Shown one piece after another: positions 11,405 to 22,866 of a stretch of DNA of 64,000 nucleotides (positions within the stretch are counted from its first letter, which is position 1; the number at the start of each line of letters is the position of its first letter). Below the pieces are notes generated by a model. The model was not told where the DNA came from. It made no database searches and saw only the letters and a program-made list of their open reading frames with translations. Origin of the DNA: Sorghum bicolor (Eukaryota; Streptophyta; Magnoliopsida; Poales; Poaceae); the NCBI RefSeq assembly GCF_000003195.3, contig NC_012873.2, positions 16,047,202 through 16,111,201 of the forward strand, read 5' to 3'. Made by a program: the position numbers and the translations under genes.

Positions 11405-13075
11405 AAACGGGAGCTTTGCCGATGGCCCAGCTTTGCCGAGAGCCAGCCCTCGGCAAAGACTGCCTTTGCCGACAGCCAAAAAGGACCCTCAGCAAAGAGC
11501 CTTTACCGACGGCTCAGCTCTCGGCAAAGCCAGGCCCTCGGCAAAGGCTAGCTTTGCCGAGATGCTGGCGCTCGGCAAAGGAGCCGCACCGGGAACGGCA
11601 TCCGTTATCGTCACTTTTGCCGAGAGCCACACCATTCGGCTCTCGGCAAAGAGGATGTCTTTGCTGAGCGCCTTGTCAAGCTCTCGGCAAAGAGCCCCTT
11701 TGCCGAGAGCTAGAAATGGTCCTCGGCAAAGAAGAAAGATTTTTTTTAGTTTTGGACCCAAACTTTTTCTGTAACCCTTGCATATTGTATACAAGCACAT
11801 GTTTAAATTTGGGAGCTTTTTATAACATTTTGCTATATTTTATCAATTAAATTATTTTTTTGTATTTTTCTCGAAAAAGTAAATTTGAACTGTAGGAGCA
11901 TGAAGTAATAAAATATAGTCATTCAAAAAATGATATTCATTTTCAAGAGTGCATTTTGATATTGTATCCATAAACTCACCCAAAAGTTTGAATTTTTTGT
12001 ATACAAAACATGACCGCATGTGTCGTAGAAGTGACTTTTAATTATATAAATTCTAAATGAAGTCCAAAAATCACGAAACTTGACGACGTGTCATGTTATC
12101 GCATATGGAGGCTGTGGTAAAAAATTCATAAGGTTTTGAGTAAGTTGCGAAACTGGATGTCTAAAATCCAGACATCTCCGCATGTGATCAAATGTGAGAT
12201 CGCTTCTATATTATGCAGCATCAGTCGTGGGGTTCGAACCCGACCCCTTCTCCAGGCAGCGGGTGGCAGGTTAGTCCTTATGGCCACCCGAGTATGCAGC
12301 ACACGTGGCCTGGTGCCCATCCGCAGCACGGTCACCCTGGGTTGTCCGGCAGCCCTCCTCCGCGCCCCGGATACTCGTACCCGTCCCAGTCGGCGCCAGG
12401 GCAGGCCATGTGGGCGTCGTGGGCAGGTGGGAGCTCTCCACACCCTAGGGAGCACTCACCCTGGTCGGCGTGGCCAGATGGGGGCTCGGGACACGACGGA
12501 GGCCACGGCGACGACGGGTCAGAGTCACAGCACTAGGGGTGAGGCGCTAGCGACTTCAAGTAGTGATATTGATGTGGACTTGTGGCGACTTTATGTTAGA
12601 TTTGTCATATCTATGTGGATTTTTGATATGTGTGGACTTCAATATGTTTCATCTGTGATTTATATGTGGATTTGTGATATGTGGTTGTGCATGTAAAAAA
12701 TAGGGAAAAAAACAAAAAAAATTCCCAGCTTTGCCGAGAGTCAGAACACCAGCACTCGGCAAAGATGGAAAGCTGATCACCAGAATACCAGCTTTGCCGA
12801 GAGCCTGCCAGGCTGGCTCTCGGCAAAGGAGGGCTTTGCCGAGACCCAGCCTGGCAGGATCTCGGTAAAGATTTTTTTTTAAAAAAAATAAAAAGTCTTT
12901 GCCGAGAGCCGTCTAGCCCGGCTCTCGGCAAAGACAACGTCAATTTTGACGTTTCTCGACGGCGCTGTGGGCTTTGCCGAGGGCGCTTCTGGCCTTCGGC
13001 AAAGTCTTTGCCGAGGGCTTTTAGGCTTTTGCCGAGGACTCTCGGCTCTTGGCAAAGAAGGTGGATCCAGTAGTG
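11405..13075 (+). mobile_element. CACTA (En/Spm) element, left end apparently lost
   Basis: Both ends are packed with the subterminal motif TTTGCCGAGAGC and its reverse complement CTCGGCAAAG, at about 11413-11735 and 12728-13060. The right end reads GGATCCAGTAGTG, which in reverse is the CACTA-type terminus CACTACTGG. No matching CACTA terminus was found on the left, so that end is probably truncated. The interior retains one short coding-like tail. No transposase catalytic domain is present, so the element is non-autonomous. Confidence 0.8.
12213..12536 (+). pseudogene. Pro/Gly/Ser/His-rich tail of a CACTA-encoded protein (remnant)
   Basis: A GC-rich frame of up to 107 codons, rich in Pro, Gly, Ser and His (PGSGWQVSPYGHPS, then GGSGHDGGHGDDG). 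It ends shortly before the 3' subterminal repeats, inside an otherwise AT-rich element. Plant CACTA transposase-type ORFs often end in such low-complexity tails, so it is probably the 3' end of one whose catalytic part was deleted. The assignment rests on position and composition only. Confidence 0.45.
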
Positions 13076-14747
13076 TAACGAAAAACATGCTTAGATATGG
13101 CCAAGAAAAAAAATGAATTGCCCAGAACTATATAAATAGGACCCAATGCAATTGCAACCATGGTTATCTACGCAAAGTCGAAGGAACTAGAGCAACCCTT
13201 ACAAGAGGTAGATTGGTATATACAAATTATGAACAAAAAGGTATATTGGGACCATTTTTTTATTGCACCCATGTAAACCCTGTTTTCATGTGTATCTTTT
13301 ACCGGTTTTGTTATACTTGACCTGCTAATTCTTTTTCAATGTATTTTATCTACATTAGTTAGCTTTCATTTTACCCATCGTGTTCTCTTCACTTGATGTT
13401 AGATTGAATGATAGGTGAGACGGAGGAAATAGTTGTAAGCTTGAAGACAGCCACATTGAGGACAGACAACCCATACATACGGAAGACACAAGTGCTAGCT
13501 CAGTATCACGGTGGATCTGTCTCTTACGGTAGAATCTCGCAATAGAAAGAATCATTGGTACCACAAGATGTTTGGTAGGGATTTTCTCACTTCTCACGGT
13601 TAGACAGCCACAGATCCAATTAAAATCAGAAACAAACACGCCCATAGCTTCACCTTGATTGTTTTACATTTTATTTGTTTAACACAGGAACATATGTGTT
13701 TTACACGCTCCCTTCAACATTTTTTTGGTGCTCTCAAGAACATAAGTGTTTTACACGCTCCCTTAAAACATTTTTAAGGTGTGCATCTGAAATCTTCACA
13801 CTGATTCAACTGTTTCGAATTTATTCAAAGGCATAGGTGATCAATGTCATGCTAGTTATTATTCTCATAAAAGTAGCCCTACATGCGTCGCCTTTTATTC
13901 AATTCTCTGCCAATTGATGAGCGTATTTTTATTTATTTGCCACTCTTAAGTGTGCCAACCCTGTGTGTGTCAATGACATGTGGAACCATATGAGTCACTG
14001 ACATGTGGGCCAGAAATGGCAAATCTGTGGTGGCAAATAACTAAAAAACCCTTGGTAAATATATCTTGGCCTCTGGTTGCTGCCCGGCATTCAGTAGAAG
14101 CAGGTAGCATCAGCTGAACAAATACTACCTACTTCTTGTAAACAAAAATTGTACTATATAATGAAACATATATATCATCACTACTTTTCAGAATAGTGTT
14201 TTTCTGTCAGAACAAATCAGTATTAGCACCAGCCAAAAAATCAGCCAAAGATGTCCAACATTATGAGTCAGTAAGAATACACACCGCAGTAAATTCCATA
14301 CTGTTACACCTGAATACCTGATTTGAACTTTCAGCCCAGGATGGCCTTTGGGTGAACTGGCAATCATGCAGATTTATTTTTTCTCCTGTGCGGCTGTCCC
14401 AAATCGGCCCCCACTAACATAACTCTTAACAGCTCAACAGCAACTGCTGAGAAATCAACTGTGCAGCAGTGACTTTAAGACCACAATATTATGGAAGTTG
14501 CTTATTCTGAGTCAATTTGTTCACAGCATATTGTGCTGACAAGAGCCAAAATGATATACGAGTACAGAGCACCAACTGAAAGCATACCTCAATGTGGGAA
14601 AACAAAAATTGAACCAGACCTGGTCTTCAAGCAACAGGTAACGCACATTCTAAGTGGCAGTGGTCAGAGAATTTTTTATCCCACATTCGTGGGTGTACAA
14701 ATGTCCATAGTTAACCATGCATCAAATAGAAAACTCTGACTTGGTCA
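13076..14747. other. Intergenic, 3' flank of mL53
   Basis: No gene recognised. A tandem pair of about 50 bp occurs at about 13688 and 13738, with shared GTGTTTTACACGCTCCCTT. The remainder has no recognisable coding or RNA signal. Confidence 0.5.
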
Positions 14748-17700
14748 CTAGGCCTGGGGCTTGTCCTCGGCTTTCTTTGGCTGTCAACAAAAAGAAAAGA
14801 GAATAATCCAGTCAATAACCGAGAAAATAGAGGCACGTGCAAAAAATCTCGTTGAGTAGTGATGAAAACGGATCGAATACGAACACATATCACTAATATC
14901 ATATTTGTTTTCATATTTTTGGTCGGATTCGGATTCGAATACGGATAATGTCAACAATATCGGATAAGATACGATTGGATGTCGATATCATAAATATACG
15001 ATTTAAGTATTCGAATACGGATACGGTATCGGATATTAAACATTCGGACTCGGATACGGACAGACTTCAAACCCATCTAAACGAATTCGGTCTCGAATAC
15101 GGTCGAAAATATCCATACCATTTTCATCCCTATCGTTGAGGATGTCGTCCACAGCACACATGACAGACCTTGATATAAAAGTCCTGTGGTAACTATGTAG
15201 AATGTTCACCTGAAGTTGTCTTAATTTGACCTTAGTAAGATTCCAAGAAAATATTGGGAAAGAAAGTCACATACTCACCAGTGGCTCAACCTACTAGTGG
15301 CATGCAAAAGGTTGTTATGGACTGACTTTTGGGGAGGTTAAATACAGTAAGAATTGGAAAAATGGAGCACATCTGTTTCAGTTGGGAGCAGCACAAATTA
15401 GCAGTATAACAGATAAGGCAGCAGTTGTAGGCAGCGAGTTGGCAGCAACTCACCTGTGCTCACAGGAGAGCAAGCAGTAAGAAAAGCAGTAAGAAGTTTC
15501 TTAGGCCAGTCTCAGTGGCTCGTTTCAATGCACTATTTCCAAAACAAATCTGATGACAGAGCATCAATGAAACGAATAATGAAACAACCTCCACAATGCA
15601 TGAGTTTCACCTTGACGTTTCCTAGGCTGAGCAAAGCATTTAATTACTGCAAAATGATTGGATCACATGCAAGATGGTGAAACAATTTAGTCCTCAGTGG
15701 GGATTTCATCCCGTTTCACCGCGTGGGAAACAACGCCCGCGGAGTTTCACCATGGTGAAACTACTTCCTTCTCTCTCCTCTTCGTTTCATGCAAAAAGTG
15801 CAGTTTTGCTGACATGACGCTGTAATAAATGTGCATGACATCCTGATGAAACCCCCACTGAGACTGGCCTTAGCTGCAAGTATAATATGGTTCATGGAGT
15901 GCACATATCCTGCTTGGTTGCTTGGGAGCACAGGACAATATGCATTGTACGCCCTCCATCCCTTTTTAATTGTCACCTAGATTTTTGTGCTAGTAAAACT
16001 TTCATAAGTTTAAGATTTATAGAAAATATCGGTAACATTTGTATCTCCAAATAAGTGTATTATAAAAATATATTTAATGATTAATCTAATGAAGCTTATT
16101 ACACACCATAAATATTAGTAATCTCTTGTATATATTTGGTCAAAGTTGAGTATGTTTGACTCCTTGATAAGTGAGAACGACACTTAAAAAAGGGACAGAG
16201 GGAGTATGCTCCAAATCAGTAAATAAGAATACTGAAACAAGTTACATGTAATGACAATTCCAAACAACAAGGAAGGTCATTTCTAGTACCAGGTTGATCA
16301 AATAACCTAGCCCTACGCTCACAACCCTTGACTGTTGAGCACCAAGAGGCTGCTAGGACACATGGCTGATGCAGCTCATGAGCAGTGCACTACAATTGAC
16401 TTTATCATCCCAAAGTAAGGTGGGCACCACCATCGTTATGGTTCCATAAGACTCCATTCCACTCCATCGCTGGCCACTTATGCCTATCTGTCTCCGGTGA
16501 TAGTTAGCTATAGCAACCCATCTTGCTCATACCTCATCATGGGCTAACAATGCCACGTTAGCACTTTAGGCCATGTAAGATTTGCCCATCTCAGCAAATG
16601 CACATAGAAATCAAGAGCATTTACATGTTCCTTGTCCTATTTGCGCCCAAACTGTGAAAATTGCTGTACATCCAATACAATTTACTTCATTTATTTAATG
16701 ATTATGCTACATACAAAAAGTTATCTTAATCAATTTCAAATATAAATGAAAACATTATAAAGAATGCATATTGCATAATTATCCACTAAATGTAGATTAA
16801 TTGGCCACGTAGAGACTAATCAAATAGCGGTATCCGGTAATCAGACAAGAAAATATTCTTTTTCTCATCTCTGTTATGCAATTCCCACATGTATATGGAG
16901 CACATTATAACTATATTTTGTGCATAGCTTCATACAACTTGCATGTCAGAGTTAGATTTTGGGTCAAATTAATTATAGTAGGGTTGAAAAATCCTGAATA
17001 TGCCCTGGACAACTGTTGAGCAACCTTATCATATGCCAGCAAATTGGACATATATATGGAGTGTGAACAACTAAAGGTCCTACGGGCGCTGCTGTGTAAC
17101 TTATTAATTATACTTGATACCTTTCCTGTAATCCTTTCGGTTTTAACTTGACCTTCAAACTAGCTAGACCAAATTCTACAATTTATGAATATGGAGCACA
17201 CTATAACTATATTTTGTGCATAGCTGCATACAACTTGCATGTCAGAGTTTGATTTTGGGTCAAATTAATTTATATATATAACTTTTGTTATGCACTTAGA
17301 TATACTCTATGCCTAAAGACTATGTGTCTAAAAAAGCCAAAACGATCTGTAATTAGGAACGGAGGAAACATTAACAAATTCTGGTGACAAGCAAATCGTG
17401 CATTCTTGTTGGACAATAGGATGAGCAGTGTAACAAACTACATGTCTACATCACCGGGATGTCGCAACAAACATAATGGTAAAACACACAAGGTGCCCAA
17501 TGGATACCTTAACAGGCACACAGCAAATCCAAGAAAAGATCTAGAGCGTGTTCAATGCAGTGTACCACGCACGCATGGCGTTCGACGAAATGAAAAGATA
17601 GGCACAACGGGGGACATATGCCGTACCTTGATGCCAGGGAACGACATGCCGAGCTCCTCCTCGGGGATGACGACGGGCCACTTCTCCCCGCCGTCGCGGA

Positions 17701-18022
17701 ACATCTGCTCCGTGTCGATGAGCCGGCCCCGTGCGAGGATCTGGTCACGGATGCCCTGCGCCGTAGCGCCCTCAGCGGCCATGATGGCCTCCTCGGCTCC
17801 GTTGAGGTAGGTCACGAGGACCCGCGGAGGCGGGAGAGTCGGCTGCGACTTGGGGTCCGTGGACAGAGGCGGGGAGGGGAGGCGGCGGAGCTCGACGGAG
17901 CAGGCCGGGTTGGAGTCCTTGGCCTTGCGGCCGTTGCACTGCGCGAGGAGCTCCACTGCCGCCGCCTTCCGCGGGTCCAGAGGGCAGTACTCCACCACCA
18001 CCTTGGACAGGAACTTAAGCAT
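14748..18022 (-). CDS. Mitochondrial ribosomal protein mL53 (MRP-L53)
   Basis: Predicted component of the mitochondrial large ribosomal subunit. Exon 1 is 18022-17627 (132 codons). The final exon is 14780-14748 (33 nt, PKKAEDKPQA then TAG), joined in phase 0 across GTACGG...GACAG. The product is 142 aa. The start MLKFLSKVVVEYCPLDPR is typical of plant L53 proteins, as are AQCNGRKAKDSNPAC, the segment around FRDGGEKWPVVIPEEEL, and the basic tail. An upstream in-frame ATG (18082) would add 20 residues, but the conserved start is MLKF. The 2846-bp intron holds at least three MITEs. A small middle exon cannot be excluded, but the join reads naturally. The targeting signal is unclear; mL53 proteins often lack an obvious presequence. 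Confidence 0.88.
14857..15132. mobile_element. hAT-type MITE, 276 bp, with 8-bp target duplication
   Basis: Terminal inverted repeats TAGTGATGAAAACGG and TAGGGATGAAAATGG (reverse of the right end) are flanked by perfect 8-bp duplications TCGTTGAG (14849-14856 and 15133-15140). The interior is rich in CGGAT/CGAATA words. It lies in the mL53 intron. Confidence 0.85.
15504..15869. mobile_element. Tourist-like (PIF/Harbinger) MITE, 366 bp, TTA target site
   Basis: The ends GGCCAGTCTCAGTGG and CCACTGAGACTGGCC are perfect inverted repeats flanked by TTA on both sides. The interior contains several GTTTCA/TGAAAC words in both orientations. It lies in the mL53 intron. Confidence 0.88.
15950..16204. 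mobile_element. Stowaway MITE, 255 bp
   Basis: The left end GCCCTCCATCCCTTTTTAAT pairs with AAAAAAGGGACAGAGGGAG at the right. TA flanks both ends (15948-15949, 16205-16206). It lies in the mL53 intron. The interior resembles the element at 41516. Confidence 0.85.
16897..17268. repeat. 78-bp direct repeat, two copies
   Basis: 16897-16974 and 17192-17268 share ATGGAGCACA and CTATATTTTGTGCATAGCT, then ACAACTTGCATGTCAGAGTT, with only a few mismatches. The 217-bp spacer is unrelated. The mechanism is unknown. Confidence 0.85.
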
Positions 18023-18170
18023 GCCTCCTCCTCTGGCCGCTGGCCTTGCCGCCTTCGTCGTCCTTGACGGCTTGTCGCGCACTCGCTGCAGCCGCCTCTT
18101 CGCTCCCCGGAGATTTGGTGGCGGCGCGAGGTTTCGTGCCGGTGCCTCGTTGGATGCCGAGCAATTTGGG

Positions 18171-18187
18171 TTGGGCCAAGCCCAAAC
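18171..18187. promoter_or_regulatory. Palindromic site II element upstream of mL53
   Basis: TTGGGCCAAGCCCAA carries TGGGCC and its mirror AGCCCA about 150 bp before the mL53 start. TGGGCY (site II) motifs are known TCP-bound elements, common in promoters of plant mitochondrial and ribosomal protein genes. Use here is inferred. Confidence 0.5.
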
Positions 18188-18229
18188 TTGGTTATGGGTC
18201 GGACCACAAGTAGACGCCTCTTCAAAAAA

Positions 18230-18980
18230 GGTCCACTCTGCATCCCAAAATAGTCTTATTTTCCTCCATGTGAGCAGAAGTTTCCAAAATCTCCACTCCT
18301 AATCTAGATTTTTTAGCAAGATTAGAAAAACTGACTCTCTAATAACACACAATCTCAATTCTCTATCTTTTCTCACTTGGACCTAATCACGCAGATATGT
18401 AAGCTCGAGTATCCATCGATCAATCTAAAGGTGGAACGAAGTAGGGAAGAATAAGGAGTTAGTGGTTCCTAATGCAAATGTACAAGTGAAAGAAAAAAAA
18501 AATAGAATCATGGTGTTTTTACTAACATATCAATAGGCTGTCTCTTGACTAGAACCGAGATTGTGTTGGATTAATTTGGAGTGATTTGTTAAATGTGAAA
18601 AATAATTAAATTATTTAGCTTTTGCAACCATTCACCCTCTCTGATTGTTGAATCGGTCCTACACTTGCACTCAGTTTTGATCTAGTCTCAATGGAGGATT
18701 CCATGTCCCAATTTCTAACGTATTCTATTTTGGACATAGTGTCGCATATTTAATGTCCATAAAACTTCGATAAAATCCTATTAAGACTGACTTAAGTATA
18801 TCTAGGTTATTGATTGGAGACTGTTCAAACCAATTGTATCCACGCGACAGCAAGGACCTCCTAAATGAATTTTACTTTTAATATACCACCATCAATGCGC
18901 TGAAGAGAATTTGAGTGCGCCTACAAAGCTATGGATAGCAGTTTTCATTTCGGTGTTGAATAGATAGCATAGCAGTGATA
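18230..18980. other. Intergenic, no gene seen
   Basis: AT-rich tract between the mL53 promoter and the Helitron candidate. No family motif, RNA gene or clear inverted repeat was noticed. Confidence 0.55.
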
Positions 18981-19019
18981 TCTCTGCAACTAAAAAGAGC
19001 CAAATCATATCGTCATATC

Positions 19020-19475
19020 GGCCTGCCTCCGTGATCCGCTGGGCTCTTCCCAGCTTCGCAAAACCGCCGCAGCTCTCGCACGCGCGTTCCCTTCCACCGC
19101 AGCTCCCCCACTACTCGCGCGCTTCCCCTAAACCGCCGTCCGCTCGCCGCGGCCGCACGCCAGGCGCTCGGGTGAGCCCGCTGACCGCGCACCCTACTGC
19201 TGGGGATCGACCGCGGCACACTCCACTGCCGCCGCCGCTGCCGCAGTTCGCTCGACGGGCTCCAAGAAACCGCCACCGCCGCTGCCACAGTTCGCTCGTC
19301 GGGCTCGAAGGAACCGTCACCAGACCACCACGCCCACGCCAAGCCGTCATCGCCGTGCCACCGCTGCCAGACGCGACGCGACCCCTGCGCCCGCGACCGC
19401 GACGCCGCCTCGCCGCCGGACGCACGGAAGAAAATGGACTAGAGGAGGTCCTGCATCTTCGGGCGCACAGTGAGT
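19020..19475 (+). other. GC-rich captured exon-like block inside the Helitron
   Basis: The block has Ser/Pro/Arg-rich frames on both strands, none matching a family. A partial internal duplication of about 60 bp is visible: GCCGCAGTTCGCTCGACGGG recurs as GCCACAGTTCGCTCGTCGGG. Composition differs sharply from the AT-rich surroundings. It is probably a captured 5' exon or leader. Confidence 0.4.
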
Positions 19476-20469
19476 TCTGAACAGAGTCTGAATGTCCGTT
19501 CTAAATTATTTCTTCGTTAGCCAAATTGCAATCAGTTTACAATGCCCATTCATATATCTGGTTATAATCTACATCTCCTCATCCATTTGTTTTAGTGAAA
19601 ATCTTGCTTTCAAGCTAGATCTATTATCAGGCAATGCAACTCGAGATAGCAATTCTACATACTGTATGCCCCTGAAGTTTTGGTTGTTCGTCCAGACAGA
19701 CAGGTGATGGAAAAAAATGTCAATGCCCTTGGTTCCAGTGGCAGATACTTACTAAGAAAGATGTATGTCTCAAACAAAATAAACTATAGACATGATTTTA
19801 ATGTGCGCCTGTGCCACAGTTATTTGTCATCCAGTCCCCATCCAGTCCACTGAAAAATCAAATTACTACTCTACATGACTTCATAGTATGGCCACCTTGG
19901 GGAGCAAAGCATTGGAGGTCTTCATTCTGGACATCTTCACCAAGAATGGATAGAAACAATAATATACTTTGCATATGATTCTGGAGGTCTTTCATTCTTG
20001 ATGGAATGGCCTCATCAATATATACTGAGAAGAGTTCCCCATTGAATGTTGGCAATCAGCATCCGTTTCCTTCATGATACCCAATAATAGATAGAGTTTT
20101 TTATATCATATCTCCTGTTATTTGGTACTTTGTGTTGTGCAGAACATGAGGATTTGGAGATGATCCTAATCTGAGTTTACTGAACAACAATATATTTAGT
20201 TCCTTGTATTTTTTTTCTTTTATAGGCACGATGTTGTAATTTAGTTTTGAGCAACAATTTAGATAGCAAGTGACCATGCAGTAGTATGGTTGCAGATTAA
20301 CTAATCTTTGTTCTTTCAGATTAACTTGAGTGCTTTGGGAAAAGAAAACCTAACAAAGCTATACTAACCTTTAGAATGCAAAATATAAATTCTATAAGAA
20401 GTGCTCTTGCACCGTATCTATCTTATAGTAAGCATATACAGTGGGCTAAAGTTTCTGCTTATTCTTTAT

Positions 20470-21040
20470 TGTCCAGTTCAATACCCATAAATGGTGACTG
20501 AAATTATTATCAAAGCACTGAAAATTTCTAGACAGGGAGGTATCATTAACAAAGGCTAGGGTGGGCTTGTGAAAATTCCTCAAAGCATTGTCTTCTTTAT
20601 AGTAGTTTGTTTCTAGCATATTTCTCTTTTTTGTTAGGTTTTATGAATTGACTGTTGTCATCTTATATACCATTAGATGATGCCATTTTCAGGAATGGCT
20701 CTTTCTACCATATTTCTCTCTTTTTCTTAGTTGATGTGAAATGCCTGGAGTCATCTTAATTTTATACCATTAGATGTCGCCAATTTTAGGAATGGTTGTT
20801 TATATCTTATTTCTCTTCTTTTCTTAGTTGTTGTGAAATGCCTCAAGTCATCTTTTATACCATTAGATATTTTTTGTTGTGTTTAACTTTATCTATCCGT
20901 TCACCTCTCATGACGGGAGCATTAGTCCTCAGGATTTTGACTTGTTTTTTCTCATGGTCTACTAGCAAGTTCAAGACCCATAAAAGGTGACTGAAATTAT
21001 TGTCAGAGCACTGAAAATTACTGGGTACTCTTAACGAGCA
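20470..21040. repeat. Tandem and dispersed repeats inside the Helitron
   Basis: Three degenerate copies of an about 95-bp unit (about 20600-20875) share ATTTCTCT[CT]TTTTTTGTTAG, CATCTT and ATACCATTAGATG. Outside them, AATACCCATAAATGGTGACT near 20480 recurs as AGACCCATAAAAGGTGACTG near 20972, with GAAATTATTATCAAAGCACT versus GAAATTATTGTCAGAGCACT. Confidence 0.75.
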
Positions 21041-22173
21041 GAGAGTACTTAGGCATACCTTGAACCTCAATGGTGTCATTTCGGCGACAATGAGGTTAGT
21101 TGACATGGGTTCTCTATATTTTTCAGATGATCCCTATAGAGTAATAATCAATGGGTGTTAATACTCAGCACAAAAGATCTCTTGTAGTTGTTCATTTACA
21201 AGAGCTGAGTGTCTAAATAGGCTAGGTGGGCTGCAGATGATTATGTTTTGTGGTTTCTATATTCTGGTTGGCAAAATCTGAATATTTTTGTCCTTTTATC
21301 TTTATTTGTTTTAGAAAGCAATGGAATATTGTGATTTATATAGTTGATCCATGAGAATTTGTTTGTTTTATTGGTTTGTTTTTAAAAATTTGTGTTGGAT
21401 GTTCTGTACCCAGTAGTTGGGTTCCTCTTGGTTGAGAAAACTTTGATGCCACAATCCATGATTCGAGCATGTCCAAGCCATAGGACACTTAGGCGCTGCA
21501 TATAATGTGGGCTCTTCATATATAGTTGTTGATTTTACTGATTTATTCTTCAGTGAACTGTACATTTCGATCGTGGGCTCTGCATATAATGCTTTGTTCA
21601 GTGAACTTTACATTTTGTCGTGGCTTGGTAATAAAAGTTCTTTAAAAAATGACTTAAATTTGACTATATTTGTATAAATTTTTTGAATAAGACGAGTGAT
21701 CAAACTTAGGGTAAAAAAGTCAAACGTCTTATAATTTGTGATAGAGGAAATACTTACAAGGAAGGGCATTAATCAGAGAATACACCACCATAAGGACCAC
21801 CAGAAATTTTAATGAAGCGTTTTTAATATTGTACGAGTATCCCGTTGCAACGCACGGGCACTCACCTAGTAATAGTAAAATGCTTGATAGAAACGAAAAC
21901 ACTGTTCTGATCAGTCCACGACTCAACCCCGAAAATCAAAACCCAAGGTTTCAAAGAGAACACACAAAGCTATAACTGAATATGAAACCGGCCATGGAAC
22001 AGTGGCCTGAAACTAATAAGAAATTCACTCAAACTTCCATATTATAACTTAAGGACAGAAGCCCCCAGAAGCAGATGTATATTATTTTGAGTCTTCAACA
22101 ATGCAGTCGATCTTCAATTGTTCAAACTATCATTCAGGTACTAGCTTCGTGCCAGTATGTCTACCTTTAAGTG

Positions 22174-22797
22174 CTATTCAATGACCTGCAAAGAACAGGA
22201 GTTATTGGATCAAAACCTTCCAGATCAACAATTTTTTTTTAAAAAAAAGAATTTAGTGACAAGCTAAACTAAAACTATCTAAAAATCACAAGAAATTACC
22301 TCCGAAGCTATAATACTTTGCCAAGGTTTCAGTTTCCAATCCTTAGAATTCATCATGCCTGCAAGCGCGTAGAGCCGTGTTGCCAAAGCAGCAATACAAG
22401 GTGACAAAGTGTTTTGACAGAATGGGGAGAATAAACGTTCATAGTTTTTAAAAAGAAGCATCACAAACACATACCGAAAGCACTGGCAGACGCAAAGAGA
22501 TGACTTGACGATTCAGTGTTTGCAAGCTCCAAAACATGCCCTGTGACAAAGCAGCCGATCAAAGTGAGACCGGCAGTTAGTGTTTTGATGGACACAAAAG
22601 GAATGCAATGCGGATCATTAAACGTGGAAAATCAATGCAAGCATACCAAAACCACCGGGAGGTGCAAATGTGCTTGCATCTATGAACGCAATAGCACGAG
22701 CATGGAGCTGTTCGGTCCCAATGGAGCTTTCGCAAAACGTAGATGTGCCCTTAGCGAAAGCTTTCTGTGGAGGCGTAGATACATCAAAGACTTGCAT
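22174..22797 (-). CDS. Unassigned four-exon open frame directly after ABCE (95 aa if it starts at 22797)
   Basis: Minus-strand exons: 22797-22647, 22540-22475, 22358-22300, 22185-22174 (stop TAG). Introns of 106, 116 and 114 bp have good donors (G|GTATGC, G|GTATGT, GAG|GTAATT) and acceptors (TCACAG, TTGCAG, TTGCAG). The exon joins keep one open frame. It starts MQVFDVSTPPQKAFAKG, passes DASTFAPPGGFGHVLEL and ends WKLKPWQSIIASEVIE. I do not recognise the family. The same frame stays open backwards for 23 codons to the ABCE stop codon, so it could be ABCE 3' UTR, a separate small gene, or a fragment of another gene fused behind ABCE. Coding status is inferred from splice consistency only. Confidence 0.4.
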
Positions 22798-22866
22798 TTC
22801 TTTTAAAAGAAGACTTCTGATCGTGAAACTATGAATGATGAAATCAAAAGTCTGAAATTTCTTACG

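Larger units (their letters stand above)
18981..21869 (+). mobile_element. Non-autonomous Helitron candidate, 2.9 kb
   Basis: The 5' end TCTCTGCAACTAAAAAGAGC follows an A. The 3' end has the hairpin CCCGTTGCAACGCACGGG (21841-21858), then CTCAC and the terminal CTAG, followed by T. This fits insertion between A and T with no target duplication, as Helitrons do. There is no Rep/helicase ORF. About 19020-19475 is a GC-rich exon- or leader-like block ending at a donor-like ACA|GTGAGT, possibly captured from a host gene. The rest includes internal tandem repeats. Confidence 0.72.

Noticed and set aside
11376..11800. Overlapping ORFs on both strands (up to 132 codons)
   Set aside because: They read through the CACTA subterminal TTTGCCGAG repeats, which are open in several frames by composition.
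11405..13075. Possible CRISPR-like array of short repeats
   Set aside because: Repeats occur in both orientations with irregular spacing and belong to a CACTA transposon in a plant genome.
17406..18302. Plus-strand ORFs of 134, 149 and 150 codons
   Set aside because: Shadows of the GC-rich mL53 exon on the opposite strand.
19013..19480. ORFs of 104-149 codons on both strands
   Set aside because: All lie in the GC-rich block of the Helitron, with Arg/Pro/Ser low complexity and no family motif. No single frame is favoured.
22516..22806. 96-codon plus-strand ORF
   Set aside because: It lies opposite the spliced minus-strand frame and crosses its introns; the minus-strand reading has consistent splice signals.
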